Origin: Rhizobium sp. CB3090
GTDB lineage: Bacteria > Pseudomonadota > Alphaproteobacteria > Rhizobiales > Rhizobiaceae
Length of the DNA stretch: 64,000 nt
Assembly (NCBI RefSeq): GCF_029714285.1
Contig: NZ_CP121663.1
Location: 1,550,001-1,614,000, forward strand
Direction: 5' to 3'
Shown: piece after piece, positions 41,661-50,683 of the stretch
How positions within the stretch are numbered: position 1 is the first letter of the stretch
Layout of the letters: every line of letters starts with the position of its first letter
Notes under the pieces: generated by a model
Seen by the model: the letters and a program-made list of their open reading frames with translations, nothing else
The model's database searches: none
Told to the model about the DNA's origin: nothing
Position numbers and translations under genes: made by a program

Positions 41661-42677
41661 ATGAAATTGACAATTGCAATTGCCACGGTCGCGGCAGCAA
41701 TGCTGACGGCCGGTATCGCCTCGGCGGGCACGATGGCCGACGTACAGGCGCGCGGCAAGCTGAACTGTGGCGTCACCGGCGGCCAGGCCGGGTTTTCGGC
41801 CCCCGATGCCTCCGGTGCCTGGCACGGGATGGATGTGGACTATTGCCGGGCTGTCGCCGCAGCGGTGTTGAAGGATCCCAATGCGGTGAACTTCATCCCG
41901 ACGACCGGGCAAACGCGCTTTACCGCTCTTGCCTCCGGTGAAATCGACATGCTGTCGCGGACCACGACATGGACATTCTCCCGCGATGTCGATCTGAAGT
42001 TCACCTTCGCAGGCGTGAACTACTATGATGGCCAAGCTTTCATGGTACCGAAGTCGCTGGGTATCAGCAGCGCGAAGGGCCTCGACGGCGCCACCATCTG
42101 CATTCAAACCGGCACCACCACTGAACTCAACCTTGCGGAATATTTTCGCAAGAACAACATGAAATACGAACCGGTCCCCGTCGAGAACAATGCGGATGTT
42201 CAGCAGAAATATCTCGCTGGCGGCTGCGATGTCATTACATCAGACGGATCGGATCTCGCCTCGACCCGTTCGAGCTTTAAGAACCCGCAGGATTACATCA
42301 TCCTCCCGGAAGTCATTTCGAAAGAACCGCTCGGCCCCCTGGTGCGGCAAGGCGATGATCAGTGGGCGGACGTTGCTCGTTGGACCCTCAACGCACTGAT
42401 TTCCGCCGAAGAACTCGGTGTCACCGCGGAAAACGTCGATAAGCTCTCGGCCGGCTCCGACAATCCGGATATCAATCGCCTACTCGGCAAGGAAGACAAG
42501 CTGGGCGAGATGCTGGGCCTCGATGCGGAATGGGCTAAGCGCGCCATCGCAGCCGAAGGCAATTACGGAGAGATGTTCGCAAGGAACCTCGGCGACAAGA
42601 CGCCGATCGGGCTTGCCCGAGGCCTCAATGCGCTCTGGACCAACGGTGGTCTGATGTACGGCCTGCCGCTCCGCTGA
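41661..42677 (+). CDS. aapJ: amino acid ABC transporter substrate-binding protein (AapJ-type)
   Basis: 338 residues. The start at 41661 is preferred over the ATG at 41655 because GGGAGA ends directly before 41655. Residues 1-22 are a Sec signal peptide ending in ASA/G. The mature part begins TMADVQARGKLNCGVTGGQAGFS and has DVDYCRAVAAAV, the family-3 binding-protein pattern of the AapJ/BztA general amino acid transporters. It delivers amino acids to AapQM. It is followed by an attenuator-type hairpin before aapQ, as expected for a highly expressed binding protein. Confidence 0.92.
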   Translation: MKLTIAIATVAAAMLTAGIASAGTMADVQARGKLNCGVTGGQAGFSAPDASGAWHGMDVDYCRAVAAAVLKDPNAVNFIPTTGQTRFTALASGEIDMLSRTTTWTFSRDVDLKFTFAGVNYYDGQAFMVPKSLGISSAKGLDGATICIQTGTTTELNLAEYFRKNNMKYEPVPVENNADVQQKYLAGGCDVITSDGSDLASTRSSFKNPQDYIILPEVISKEPLGPLVRQGDDQWADVARWTLNALISAEELGVTAENVDKLSAGSDNPDINRLLGKEDKLGEMLGLDAEWAKRAIAAEGNYGEMFARNLGDKTPIGLARGLNALWTNGGLMYGLPLR

Positions 42678-42686
42678 AAACGTGTC

Positions 42687-42717
42687 GCGCGCGGGCCGGT
42701 CCCGCGCGCTTTGCTTT
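42687..42717 (+). terminator. attenuating hairpin between aapJ and aapQ
   Basis: GCGCGCGGG (42687-42695) pairs perfectly with CCCGCGCGC (42701-42709) around CCGGT, followed by TTTGCTTT. It begins 10 bp after the aapJ stop and probably sets a high ratio of binding protein to permease. Confidence 0.8.
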
Positions 42718-42788
42718 CCGGCGCTCGTCCGCCCTGCGGCCCTGTGTTGTTGCCGGAGGCGCCGAGCGAACCTTCAGGGAGATTACGC

Positions 42789-44042
42789 ATGGCCATTAAC
42801 AGCGGCGCTCCGCGCGAACCGTTTCACCTGAGCATGCTTGTGAACGATGCGCGATATCGGGCGCGGACCATCCAGGTGATGACCTTCTGCCTGCTCGTTC
42901 TTGCCGCGGGCTGGCTTGTCGACAACACGATCCGCAATCTGGCAGCACTCGGCAAGGACTTCTCGTTCGGCTTCCTGTGGAACACGGCCGGCTATGACAT
43001 CGCCCCGCACGCCATCGACTATTCGAGCACCAGCACCCATGCGCGGGCGGCCCTGGTCGGACTGCTCAACACGTTGATCGTCGCCGCGATGGCCTGTGTG
43101 ACGGCCACCGTCATTGGCGTGTTCGCCGGAGTCCTCAGGCTGTCGAACAACTGGATCGTCGCCCGGCTGATGACGGTCTACGTCGAAAGCTTCCGCAACA
43201 TCCCGGCGCTGCTGTGGATCATCGTCGTCGCCGCCGTCATGTCGGAGGCCATGCCGGCGCCGAACGCCTTTCGCGGGGAAAACCCGACCGCCTCCATGCT
43301 CATCTGGAACAGTATCGCCGTGACCAACCGCGGCATCTACGTGCCGGTGCCGGATTTCTCGCGAAGCCTCGGCGAGGCCCCGAGCGTCTTGGGAGGCTTC
43401 GACCTCAACTATGCGGCAATCCTGATCGTGCTCGCACTCTCGTTTCTGACGCATCGGGCATTGGTCAGCCAGGCCGAGCGCATCCAAGGTGCGACCGGCG
43501 AGCGCCCGGCGACCTGGTGGAAGAGCCTGTGCGTTTTCGTCGTGCCGGTCGTGGCGCTGCTTTATGCGATCGGCTTTCATCTTGACTACCCGGTCCTGAA
43601 GGGTCTCAACTTCACCCGTGGCCTGCAATTGCGCAATTCGTTCATCGCGCTCTGGATCGGGCTCAGCGTCTATACCGGCGCCTTCATCGCCGAGAACGTT
43701 CGCTCCGGCATTCTGGCGATCTCCCGCGGCCAGTCCGAAGCCGCGCAGGCACTTGGCCTTTCGCCGGCACGCACGATGCGGCTGGTGATCCTGCCGCAGG
43801 CACTCAGAATCATCGTTCCACCGCTGATCTCGCAATATCTCAACATCACCAAGAACACCTCGCTGGGCCTCGCCGTCGGTTACATGGACCTGCGCTCCAC
43901 GCTCGGCGGCATCACCATCAACCAGACCGGCCGCGAGCTCGAGGGCATGCTCTTGATGATGCTGATCTATGTCTCAATCAGCCTCACCATCTCCGCCGTC
44001 ATGAACATCTACAACAGCCGCGTCAGGCTGAAGGAGCGTTGA
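42789..44042 (+). CDS. aapQ: amino acid ABC transporter permease (AapQ-type)
   Basis: 417 residues from the ATG at 42789, preceded by CAGGGAGATTACGC. Larger than ordinary His/Glu-type permeases, as typical for AapQ/BztB (about 400 residues, eight transmembrane segments with an extended periplasmic region). The EAA-type loop is [26 protein letters not shown] near residue 315. Its stop is 1 bp before aapM. Confidence 0.92.
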   Translation: MAINSGAPREPFHLSMLVNDARYRARTIQVMTFCLLVLAAGWLVDNTIRNLAALGKDFSFGFLWNTAGYDIAPHAIDYSSTSTHARAALVGLLNTLIVAAMACVTATVIGVFAGVLRLSNNWIVARLMTVYVESFRNIPALLWIIVVAAVMSEAMPAPNAFRGENPTASMLIWNSIAVTNRGIYVPVPDFSRSLGEAPSVLGGFDLNYAAILIVLALSFLTHRALVSQAERIQGATGERPATWWKSLCVFVVPVVALLYAIGFHLDYPVLKGLNFTRGLQLRNSFIALWIGLSVYTGAFIAENVRSGILAISRGQSEAAQALGLSPARTMRLVILPQALRIIVPPLISQYLNITKNTSLGLAVGYMDLRSTLGGITINQTGRELEGMLLMMLIYVSISLTISAVMNIYNSRVRLKER

Positions 44043-44043
44043 G

Positions 44044-45333
44044 ATGAACATGCATAACGTCTCCTGGGTACGCCAGGACATGGTGACGGCTTCGGCGCGG
44101 CCGACCGGCCAGGCAAGTGTTGTCCGGTGGGCCAGAAACAACCTGTTCAATGGCTGGCTCAGCACGGTCCTGACGCTCGCCTCGGTGGTCGCGGTCGCCT
44201 GGATGGCGATGGCGATCGCACCGTGGCTCGGTCATTCGATCTGGCGGGCCAATTCGCTCGCCGAATGTCGCCAGATCCTCGACGGCGCGCCCGGCGCCTG
44301 CTGGGGCGTCATCCGGGACCGTTGGCCGCAGCTCCTGTTCGGCTTCTATCCGTCGCAGCTTTACTGGCGGCCGGTTCTGGCCTTCGCCCTGTTGTTTGCA
44401 GCACTCGCACCGATCCTGTTTCGCAGTGTCCCGCAACGGGCGCTCTGGTTCAGCATCGTTTATCCCGGCCTTGCCTATTGGCTGATCTGGGGCGGAAGCC
44501 TGTGGTTTCCGGCTGTCATCTATTGCGGTTTCGCGGTCGCCGCCGGGCTTTTCCTGGTGACGGCGCGCACCAATCAAGGCCTTGCCGTCGCGGCCGCCAT
44601 GCTCGGCGCCGCGCTCTGGTGGATCTACACCGTCCAGCCGGTCTCGACGCAGATAAGCACCATACTTCCGATCACGCTTGCTCCTGTGACCTCGCGCGAG
44701 GTCGGCGGCTTCCTGCTGTCGATCATCATCGGTGTCACAGGCATTGCCTTGTCGCTGCCGCTCGGGATCCTGCTGGCGCTCGGTCGTCGCTCGAGCCTGC
44801 CGCTCATCCATCTCTCGAGCGTCACCTTCATCGAGTTCATCCGCGGCGTGCCGCTGATCACGCTGCTGTTCACCGCCTCGCTGCTGCTCAACTACTTCCT
44901 GCCGCCGGGGACGAACTTCGACCTGATCCTGCGGGTGGTCATCATGGTGACGCTGTTTGCCAGCGCCTACATGGCCGAAGTCATTCGCGGCGGCCTCGCA
45001 GCCCTGCCGCGCGGCCAGTATGAGGCAGCCGAAGCGCTTGGGCTGGACTTCTGGAAGGCGCAGCGGCTGGTCATTCTGCCGCAGGCGCTGAAGATCTCCA
45101 TTCCCGGCATCGTCAATTCCTTCATCGGCCTCTTCAAGGACACGACGCTCGTGGTGTTCATCGGCCTTCTCGACCCGATCGCGCTTTCCAATTCCATCCG
45201 CGCCGATACCAATTGGCAGGGGATCTATTGGGAACTCTTCATCTTCATCGGCGCGGTGTTTTTCGTCTTCTGCTTTTCCATGTCGCGTTACTCGATCCAT
45301 CTCGAGCACCGGCTGAAAACCGACCATCGTTAG
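44044..45333 (+). CDS. aapM: amino acid ABC transporter permease (AapM-type)
   Basis: 429 residues, partner permease of AapQ (BztC-like), with an enlarged N-terminal membrane region and the EAA loop [27 protein letters not shown] near residue 330. The start is coupled to aapQ. Together AapQM form the translocation pore for a broad range of L-amino acids in rhizobia. Confidence 0.92.
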   Translation: MNMHNVSWVRQDMVTASARPTGQASVVRWARNNLFNGWLSTVLTLASVVAVAWMAMAIAPWLGHSIWRANSLAECRQILDGAPGACWGVIRDRWPQLLFGFYPSQLYWRPVLAFALLFAALAPILFRSVPQRALWFSIVYPGLAYWLIWGGSLWFPAVIYCGFAVAAGLFLVTARTNQGLAVAAAMLGAALWWIYTVQPVSTQISTILPITLAPVTSREVGGFLLSIIIGVTGIALSLPLGILLALGRRSSLPLIHLSSVTFIEFIRGVPLITLLFTASLLLNYFLPPGTNFDLILRVVIMVTLFASAYMAEVIRGGLAALPRGQYEAAEALGLDFWKAQRLVILPQALKISIPGIVNSFIGLFKDTTLVVFIGLLDPIALSNSIRADTNWQGIYWELFIFIGAVFFVFCFSMSRYSIHLEHRLKTDHR

Positions 45334-45344
45334 GAGGAATATCC

Positions 45345-46136
45345 ATGACCAACACCATGATGAAACAGGCATTCTCGCACGGCGACAGGCCCCGGCTGGC
45401 AGACTCTGCCGTCGAGATCACCGCGATGAACAAGTGGTATGGCGACTTCCATGTTCTGCGCGATATCGATCTCACCGTCAAACGTGGCGAACGCATCGTC
45501 ATATGCGGCCCCTCCGGCTCGGGCAAATCGACGATGATCCGCTGCATCAACCGGCTCGAGGAGCACCAGTCCGGCACGATCGTCGTCGACGGCATCGAAC
45601 TCAGCAGCGATCTCAAGAAGATCGACGAGGTGCGCCGCGAAGTCGGCATGGTGTTCCAGCACTTCAATCTCTTCCCGCATCTGACGATCCTGGAGAACTG
45701 TACGCTGGCGCCGATCTGGGTGCGCAAAGTGCCACGGAAGGAAGCGATCGACGCGGCGATGCATTTCCTGGAGAAGGTCAAGATACCCGACCAGGCGCAT
45801 AAATATCCCGGCCAGCTTTCCGGCGGTCAGCAGCAGCGCGTGGCGATCGCGCGGTCGCTGTGCATGAAACCCAAGATCATGCTGTTCGACGAGCCGACCT
45901 CGGCGCTCGATCCGGAGATGATCAAGGAGGTACTCGACACGATGATCGCGCTCGCAGAGGAAGGCATGACCATGCTCTGCGTCACCCACGAAATGGGCTT
46001 TGCCCAGGCCGTGGCGGATCGCGTCATCTTCATGGACCAGGGCCAGATCGTCGAACAGAACGAACCCAAGGCATTCTTCAGCAACCCCCAATCCGATCGC
46101 ACACGCACATTCCTCGGCCAAATCCTCGGACACTGA
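45345..46136 (+). CDS. aapP: amino acid ABC transporter ATP-binding protein (AapP-type)
   Basis: 263 residues from the ATG at 45345 (after GGAGGAATATCC). Walker [16 protein letters not shown], signature [15 protein letters not shown], Walker [17 protein letters not shown]. The polar amino acid transporter subfamily is indicated by RINRLEEHQ and [20 protein letters not shown] segments. Last gene of the patB-ridA-aapJQMP unit. This is probably a second, specialised Aap-type system rather than the housekeeping copy. Confidence 0.92.
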   Translation: MTNTMMKQAFSHGDRPRLADSAVEITAMNKWYGDFHVLRDIDLTVKRGERIVICGPSGSGKSTMIRCINRLEEHQSGTIVVDGIELSSDLKKIDEVRREVGMVFQHFNLFPHLTILENCTLAPIWVRKVPRKEAIDAAMHFLEKVKIPDQAHKYPGQLSGGQQQRVAIARSLCMKPKIMLFDEPTSALDPEMIKEVLDTMIALAEEGMTMLCVTHEMGFAQAVADRVIFMDQGQIVEQNEPKAFFSNPQSDRTRTFLGQILGH

Positions 46137-46234
46137 GGTGACGCCGCGCATCGTGCCAACTTCCGCCGGGTCATAGTTTCAGCGCGGCGGAGTCCACGTT
46201 GACCTTAGCGCAAGAAGGGACCATCGATGAGGCA

Positions 46235-46915
46235 TCAGCCAGGTATCTGCAACACATTGGGATGCTGAAGCGGGGCTTCCTTCATCCAAATTTGTACGCC
46301 CTCAGGACCGGTCACAGCTTCAAGCCACTCGCCGGCAGGCAGCCGGCTCCAACTCTGCGGCTGCAGTTGCTCGCCCCGGGCAGCCAAACTGCCGGAAAGC
46401 ACGAGCAATTCGAGGCCGCGGCGATTTTCGACCCTCACCGTCGAACCAGGCTGCCACTCTTCGATCGAAACACGTTCCTCTCCATCGTCGAACAGGAGAC
46501 GGGCTGCATTGGCGCCGTCGCGCAATGGGACCGGCTCGCCCTCACCAGGCTGGCGGACGATCTGGGTATGGTCGCCCTCGCGATATTGCCAGAGCCGCAC
46601 GAAGATCGTGCAGCCATCTTTCGATGCCGGCACATGCGAGGTGCCGGGCGGGTTGCGGAAATAGCACCCAGCCGGGTAATCGCCATGCTCGTCCTGGAAC
46701 GTGCCCGTGAGCACGAGTATCTCCTCGCCGCCGCTATGGACATGGCGCGGAAAGGCGCTCCCCGGTGCATAGCGCACGATTGTCGTCGCGCGTGCGACCT
46801 CGCCGCCGACGCGGTAGAGCATCCGACGATCAACGCCGGCTGATGGACTGGGAACCCATTCAAGCTTGGCTGAATGAACGATCACCGGTTTCGTCAGGTC
46901 TTCATTGATGCGCAT
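46235..46915 (-). CDS. two-domain cupin (ChrR-like) protein
   Basis: 226 residues with two cupin modules. The first has metal-site histidines in PRHVHSGGEEILVLTGTFQDEHG, and the second (residues 130-220) is degenerate, without the paired histidines. It resembles the ChrR-type cupin part of anti-sigma factors but lacks the N-terminal zinc-binding anti-sigma domain, so an enzymatic or metabolite-binding role is more likely. It is the last gene in the unit 49093 to 46235, overlapping the alcohol dehydrogenase gene by 14 bp, and may act on an aldehyde or thiol product of the amine oxidase. Confidence 0.82.
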   Translation of the reverse strand: MRINEDLTKPVIVHSAKLEWVPSPSAGVDRRMLYRVGGEVARATTIVRYAPGSAFPRHVHSGGEEILVLTGTFQDEHGDYPAGCYFRNPPGTSHVPASKDGCTIFVRLWQYREGDHTQIVRQPGEGEPVPLRDGANAARLLFDDGEERVSIEEWQPGSTVRVENRRGLELLVLSGSLAARGEQLQPQSWSRLPAGEWLEAVTGPEGVQIWMKEAPLQHPNVLQIPG

Positions 46916-47942
46916 TGGATTGATCTCCCATCGTCAGGACTATTCGGAAGTTCGCGGCACCAGATCTCATTTTCTGAACAGCCTCGCTGGCACGCTCAAG
47001 CGGCATTGTCTCGATCCTCGGCCGCACCCCGCTTAGGGCACTGAAGTTCAACGTCTTCTCGTTTTCGAACGGGGCGCCCGTCATCGAGCCGATCACACCG
47101 CGTTCGGCCCCCACTAGGTAGCCCGTCGAGACCGGCAGCGGGTCCTTGCCGACGCCAAGCACGATCAGGCGACCTTCCGGCGAAAGTGCGGGCATCAAAG
47201 CGGTCACCGCCACGGGATTGGCGATCGTGGTCAGAATTGCCTTTGCACTGCCCATTGCGTTGATCTCGTCGGCAGCGTGCTCCTTGTTCGTGTCGATATA
47301 GCGATGCGCCCCGAGTTCCAGCGCATCGGCGGCGATGTCTTCGCCGCGGCCTACGGCCACCACCCGAAATCCCATCTTGCGGGCATATTGCAATGCCATA
47401 TGACCTAGCCCGCCGATGCCGAGGATGACGACAGTGTCGCCCGCTTCGGCGCCGCACTTTTTCAGCGCGTTGAAGGTAGCGATGCCGGCGCAGAGGATCG
47501 GCGCGGCCTCTTCGGACGAGAGTTCGTCCGGAATGGAAACGAGGCCGGTCGCGCGCGCAATCATCATCTCGGCGTAGCCGCCGTCGCATGAGGATCCGAG
47601 AACAGGCTGGTTGCGGCAGAGATTGAAATGGCCTCGCCGGCATTCGCTGCATTCGTTGCAGTGGCCGCCGAGTCGTCCGACGCCCACGCGTTGCCCGATC
47701 TTCCAGATCGAAGGCGTATTCGGCCCGAGGGCAATGATGCGGCCGACCACCTCATGGCCGGGCACACGAGGCGGTTGTAACGCCGGATCCGCCCTGTCGA
47801 TGTCGCTGGCATCCGCGCCGCAGATGCCACAGACTTCGACGGCGATCAGCACTTCACCGGCGCCCGGGGCTGGCGTCATCCGCTCAGTCAGCTCAAGCTC
47901 TCCAGCTGCTCCGACCTGAATGGCTCGATAGGTTGCGTTCAT
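46902..47942 (-). CDS. zinc-dependent alcohol dehydrogenase
   Basis: 346 residues, medium-chain dehydrogenase family. Catalytic zinc ligands are C39 region VCGICGADASD and GHEVVGRI (His near 65), structural zinc cysteines lie in CNECSECRRGHFNLC (near 97-111), and the NAD motif is ILGIGGLGHMALQYA near 175. It most likely oxidises or reduces the aldehyde released by the amine oxidase whose gene overlaps its start by 4 bp (ATGA). Confidence 0.92.
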   Translation of the reverse strand: MNATYRAIQVGAAGELELTERMTPAPGAGEVLIAVEVCGICGADASDIDRADPALQPPRVPGHEVVGRIIALGPNTPSIWKIGQRVGVGRLGGHCNECSECRRGHFNLCRNQPVLGSSCDGGYAEMMIARATGLVSIPDELSSEEAAPILCAGIATFNALKKCGAEAGDTVVILGIGGLGHMALQYARKMGFRVVAVGRGEDIAADALELGAHRYIDTNKEHAADEINAMGSAKAILTTIANPVAVTALMPALSPEGRLIVLGVGKDPLPVSTGYLVGAERGVIGSMTGAPFENEKTLNFSALSGVRPRIETMPLERASEAVQKMRSGAANFRIVLTMGDQSNAHQ

Positions 47943-49093
47943 CGTGCGCTCTCCTCTAAGGCTACTGCTGCTGCCGAGGCCGAAGCAGGTCTCTCATCTT
48001 TGATCACCCTGCCGATGATATCTTTGGCCGTACGGCTGGCCGCTTCGATCGCGCCGGCCAGGTATCCGGGTTCGGTGACACTGGTCTCGCTTCCAGCGAG
48101 CGAGATGAAATCCCGCCATCTGCCAGTCACCCAAGGCCGCCGATCGGGAGTTGGATGGCCGCTGGCCTGCGTGTCATCCACGGTTGCGGTCAGCGGATCG
48201 TCCGACCAGTCCTTATAGAGGGTCGCGCGGAGGCTTGCGGCCTCAGCCCCGAACATCCGGGCAAGCTGCTGAACTGAAGCATCGACAATGGTTTCGCGGC
48301 CGACGGCTGCGCGTTCGCTTGCCGGTACGCCGACGAAGCCGAACAGGGCGGCCTGACCAGACGCGGTCGTTGCATCATGGATCTCAACCAGCGGACCTAC
48401 CATGCTTTGGCCCGTGCCCGAGAGGCCCGCCTCGCGCCAGAAGGGGCGGTCATAGAGCGCAAAGAACTTTGCATGTGGTGCCATCCAGGTCGGCGTTCGC
48501 TGCCAGCGCTCGGAGGTCGCCAAGTCGAGTGCCGGCGAAAACAATATCTTCGCCTCGATAAGGCGCGGCGGCAGCGCGAAGAGAACGTGCGATACCCGCT
48601 CCTTATGGGACGATCCGCTGGTGTCGACAGACTGAACGACGACATCTTCGTCGTCGAGCGAGACATGCGTCACCCGCGCGCCGAGCTGGATACTGTCTGC
48701 CGGCAGGCTTGCGGCCAAGGCCGAGATGATTGCCCCGGTGCCGCCGACCAGCCGCATCGAGCGTGGCTCTTGCCGCATGCCGCGATAGCGTTGCGGGGCC
48801 TCATGAGGCATCCGCTGAAAGATGACGTCGCCTGCGCTGTGCTGCTCAAAATAGTCGAGCCCGAGTTCGTCGACGAGGTGGCCCATTGCCGGCTGCATGC
48901 CGGGCCAGAACCATGAGGGCCCGAGGTCGAAGCCGTCATCGGAGGGTGCGCCGTCGGCATCGGCGGAGAAAATTCGGCCGCCCAGGCGCTCACGGGCCTC
49001 CAGGAGCTTGAATCCGATACCGGCCTGATGGAAGAGCCGGGCTGCGGTCAGGCCGGCAAGCCCTCCGCCAACGATCAGAATAGGTTGTGACAC
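47939..49093 (-). CDS. flavin monoamine oxidase-family protein
   Basis: 384 residues. The FAD-binding N-terminus is ILIVGGGLAGLTAARLF, followed by KLLEARERLGGRIFSADADG. The GG-doublet region (MRLVGGTGAIISALA) and the C-terminal GYLAGAIEAASRTAKDII are also characteristic of the amine oxidase/protoporphyrinogen oxidase family. It would oxidise a primary or secondary amine to an imine, giving aldehyde and ammonia. Substrate unknown. It is 60 bp downstream of the small ABM-like gene, with alcohol dehydrogenase and cupin following. Confidence 0.9.
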   Translation of the reverse strand: MSQPILIVGGGLAGLTAARLFHQAGIGFKLLEARERLGGRIFSADADGAPSDDGFDLGPSWFWPGMQPAMGHLVDELGLDYFEQHSAGDVIFQRMPHEAPQRYRGMRQEPRSMRLVGGTGAIISALAASLPADSIQLGARVTHVSLDDEDVVVQSVDTSGSSHKERVSHVLFALPPRLIEAKILFSPALDLATSERWQRTPTWMAPHAKFFALYDRPFWREAGLSGTGQSMVGPLVEIHDATTASGQAALFGFVGVPASERAAVGRETIVDASVQQLARMFGAEAASLRATLYKDWSDDPLTATVDDTQASGHPTPDRRPWVTGRWRDFISLAGSETSVTEPGYLAGAIEAASRTAKDIIGRVIKDERPASASAAAVALEESAR

Positions 49094-49153
49094 GAATGAC
49101 CTCCTTGTGGAGCTGAAGGGCCGGAAATCCGGGCCCCTTTTGATCGGCTTAAC

Positions 49154-49432
49154 TCAAGCTACGGCGTAGATGCGGACTTCCGGTGCGACAGCCAGGAGCG
49201 GCTTCAGCCCTTCGACGACATCGTCATTGAACAATTTGCTGTCGAGGTAGGCTTTTGTGTCTTCGACGCTGTTGAAGCCGTGAAGGACATGGACGTCTTC
49301 GTCACGGACGAGAAGGTCCTTTGACGTGGCACCGGCAATCTGCGAAAGAAACGGCGCCTTCTTCTGATAAACGCCCGCGGCTGCGCTGCGGTTTTCGGCT
49401 GCGATCTGCAGTGTGATTTCAAGGTAAGCCAT
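49154..49432 (-). CDS. small ABM/Dabb-like protein
   Basis: 92 residues with the alternating strand/helix pattern of the dimeric alpha-beta barrel superfamily (antibiotic biosynthesis monooxygenase or putative quinol monooxygenase): LEITLQIA, DEDVHVLHGFNSVEDTKAYLDS and VRIYAVA. No specific function. It heads the unit toward the amine oxidase and may protect against or process a reactive product. The 225 bp upstream to the LysR gene probably contain the promoter; no further gene is seen there. Confidence 0.7.
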   Translation of the reverse strand: MAYLEITLQIAAENRSAAAGVYQKKAPFLSQIAGATSKDLLVRDEDVHVLHGFNSVEDTKAYLDSKLFNDDVVEGLKPLLAVAPEVRIYAVA

Positions 49433-49657
49433 GATTGTCCTCTCAGGTGTCGCCCTGGCATGAGCTGCACAGACGGGTCAGCGGAGCTTCTTTGTGACGC
49501 AGCCCGGACGACGGTGATTGTCCAGTGCCAGCATGTGCGCCACGGACACTGAGATGCCGCTCGAAAGCTGTTTTGACAAATGAGAGTTTCTTGCCCGCCG
49601 AAAAGAAAAACTTTGCGGGACAGCTTTCCTGGACCCTCGCGTCGAGCAGGTTCTTCC

Positions 49658-50581
49658 TCAGGATCGCAAGGTCTTCGCCTCGTCGATCAGCCAGTCACGA
49701 AACGTCCGCAGTTTCGGCAGAGACGCATATTCCGCCCGATAGACAACGAAATAGGCAAGCTTTGAAGGAACCTGGACGGCGGGGAAAAGCCTCAGTAGGC
49801 GACCGGCGGCCAAGTCGTCGCGTGCCAGGATACTTCGCGCCAGCGCCACGCCGCGACCCTCGATCGCGGCTTGCAGAACAGCAGCGGAATTGTCAATCCT
49901 CATGCCTCTTTGCGGTTGCCCTCCCGGGACGCCGGCCGCGCTGAGCCACATCTCCCAGGTGACAAAGCCGATCGCCGGATCGACGGAGAGATCGTGGATC
50001 AGCGTGGTTCGGGTAAAATCAGCTGGCTGCGTCAGATTTGCTATGTCAGGAAAACCAGGCGAACAGACCGGAAAAACCTCCTCGTCCATCAATTTTTCCG
50101 AAACGAGCCCCGGCCAGTTGCCGTCCCCATAGCGCACACCGATGTCGACGCCATGCGCCTTATAGTCGACAAGCCTTAAGCTCGTCTCGAGCCGAATGTC
50201 GGTTTCAGGGCATTTGGCCTGGAAGCGGTCAATCCGGGGTAGCAGCCACTTGGCGGCGAAAGCGGGACTGACGGTAACGTTGAGGATGCCGCCGGTTGCG
50301 GACTCTCGAAGTCGGTCCAGGCCGATCCCAAGACGGTCCAGTCCCGCGCGAATGTCTGGCAACGCGCGCTCTGCGTTTTCCGTCAAAGTCAGTCTGGCCT
50401 TCCCCGTAGCACTCCGATGAAACAGCGGCATGCCGAGCCAGTCCTCGAGTCCACGCACCATCTGGCCGACGGCCGCTGCTGTGACATTGAGCTCTTCGGC
50501 GGCTCCGGAAAAGCTGCCGTGACGCGCACTCGCTTCGAATGCGCGTAGAGCATTGAGATAGATGGGTGACTTTCGCGTCAT
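49658..50581 (-). CDS. LysR family regulator, GcvA-like
   Basis: 307 residues from the ATG at 50581 (an alternative in-frame start lies three codons upstream). The N-terminus SPIYLNALRAFEASARHGSFSGAAEELNVTAAAVGQMVRGLEDWL is that of the GcvA/AmpR subgroup, with the effector domain ending RTFRDWLIDEAK. It lies upstream of and co-directional with the amine oxidase genes, so it is the likely regulator of that set. Note it also lies downstream of the nickel transporter operon (102-bp gap) without an obvious terminator. Confidence 0.88.
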   Translation of the reverse strand: MTRKSPIYLNALRAFEASARHGSFSGAAEELNVTAAAVGQMVRGLEDWLGMPLFHRSATGKARLTLTENAERALPDIRAGLDRLGIGLDRLRESATGGILNVTVSPAFAAKWLLPRIDRFQAKCPETDIRLETSLRLVDYKAHGVDIGVRYGDGNWPGLVSEKLMDEEVFPVCSPGFPDIANLTQPADFTRTTLIHDLSVDPAIGFVTWEMWLSAAGVPGGQPQRGMRIDNSAAVLQAAIEGRGVALARSILARDDLAAGRLLRLFPAVQVPSKLAYFVVYRAEYASLPKLRTFRDWLIDEAKTLRS

Positions 50582-50683
50582 GACGATCACACGAGAGAGG
50601 TATTATAGCTATTCATAGGCATTCAAGACGCAATCGGCCAGCAGAAGCCGCTTTGGTGCGGCCGAGAACGAGAAGCGGTGGAG

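Noticed and set aside
44023..45372. 449-residue minus-strand frame opposite aapM
   Set aside because: Highly charged, Arg/Asp/Gln-rich and no motifs; aapM on the other strand has clear permease features.
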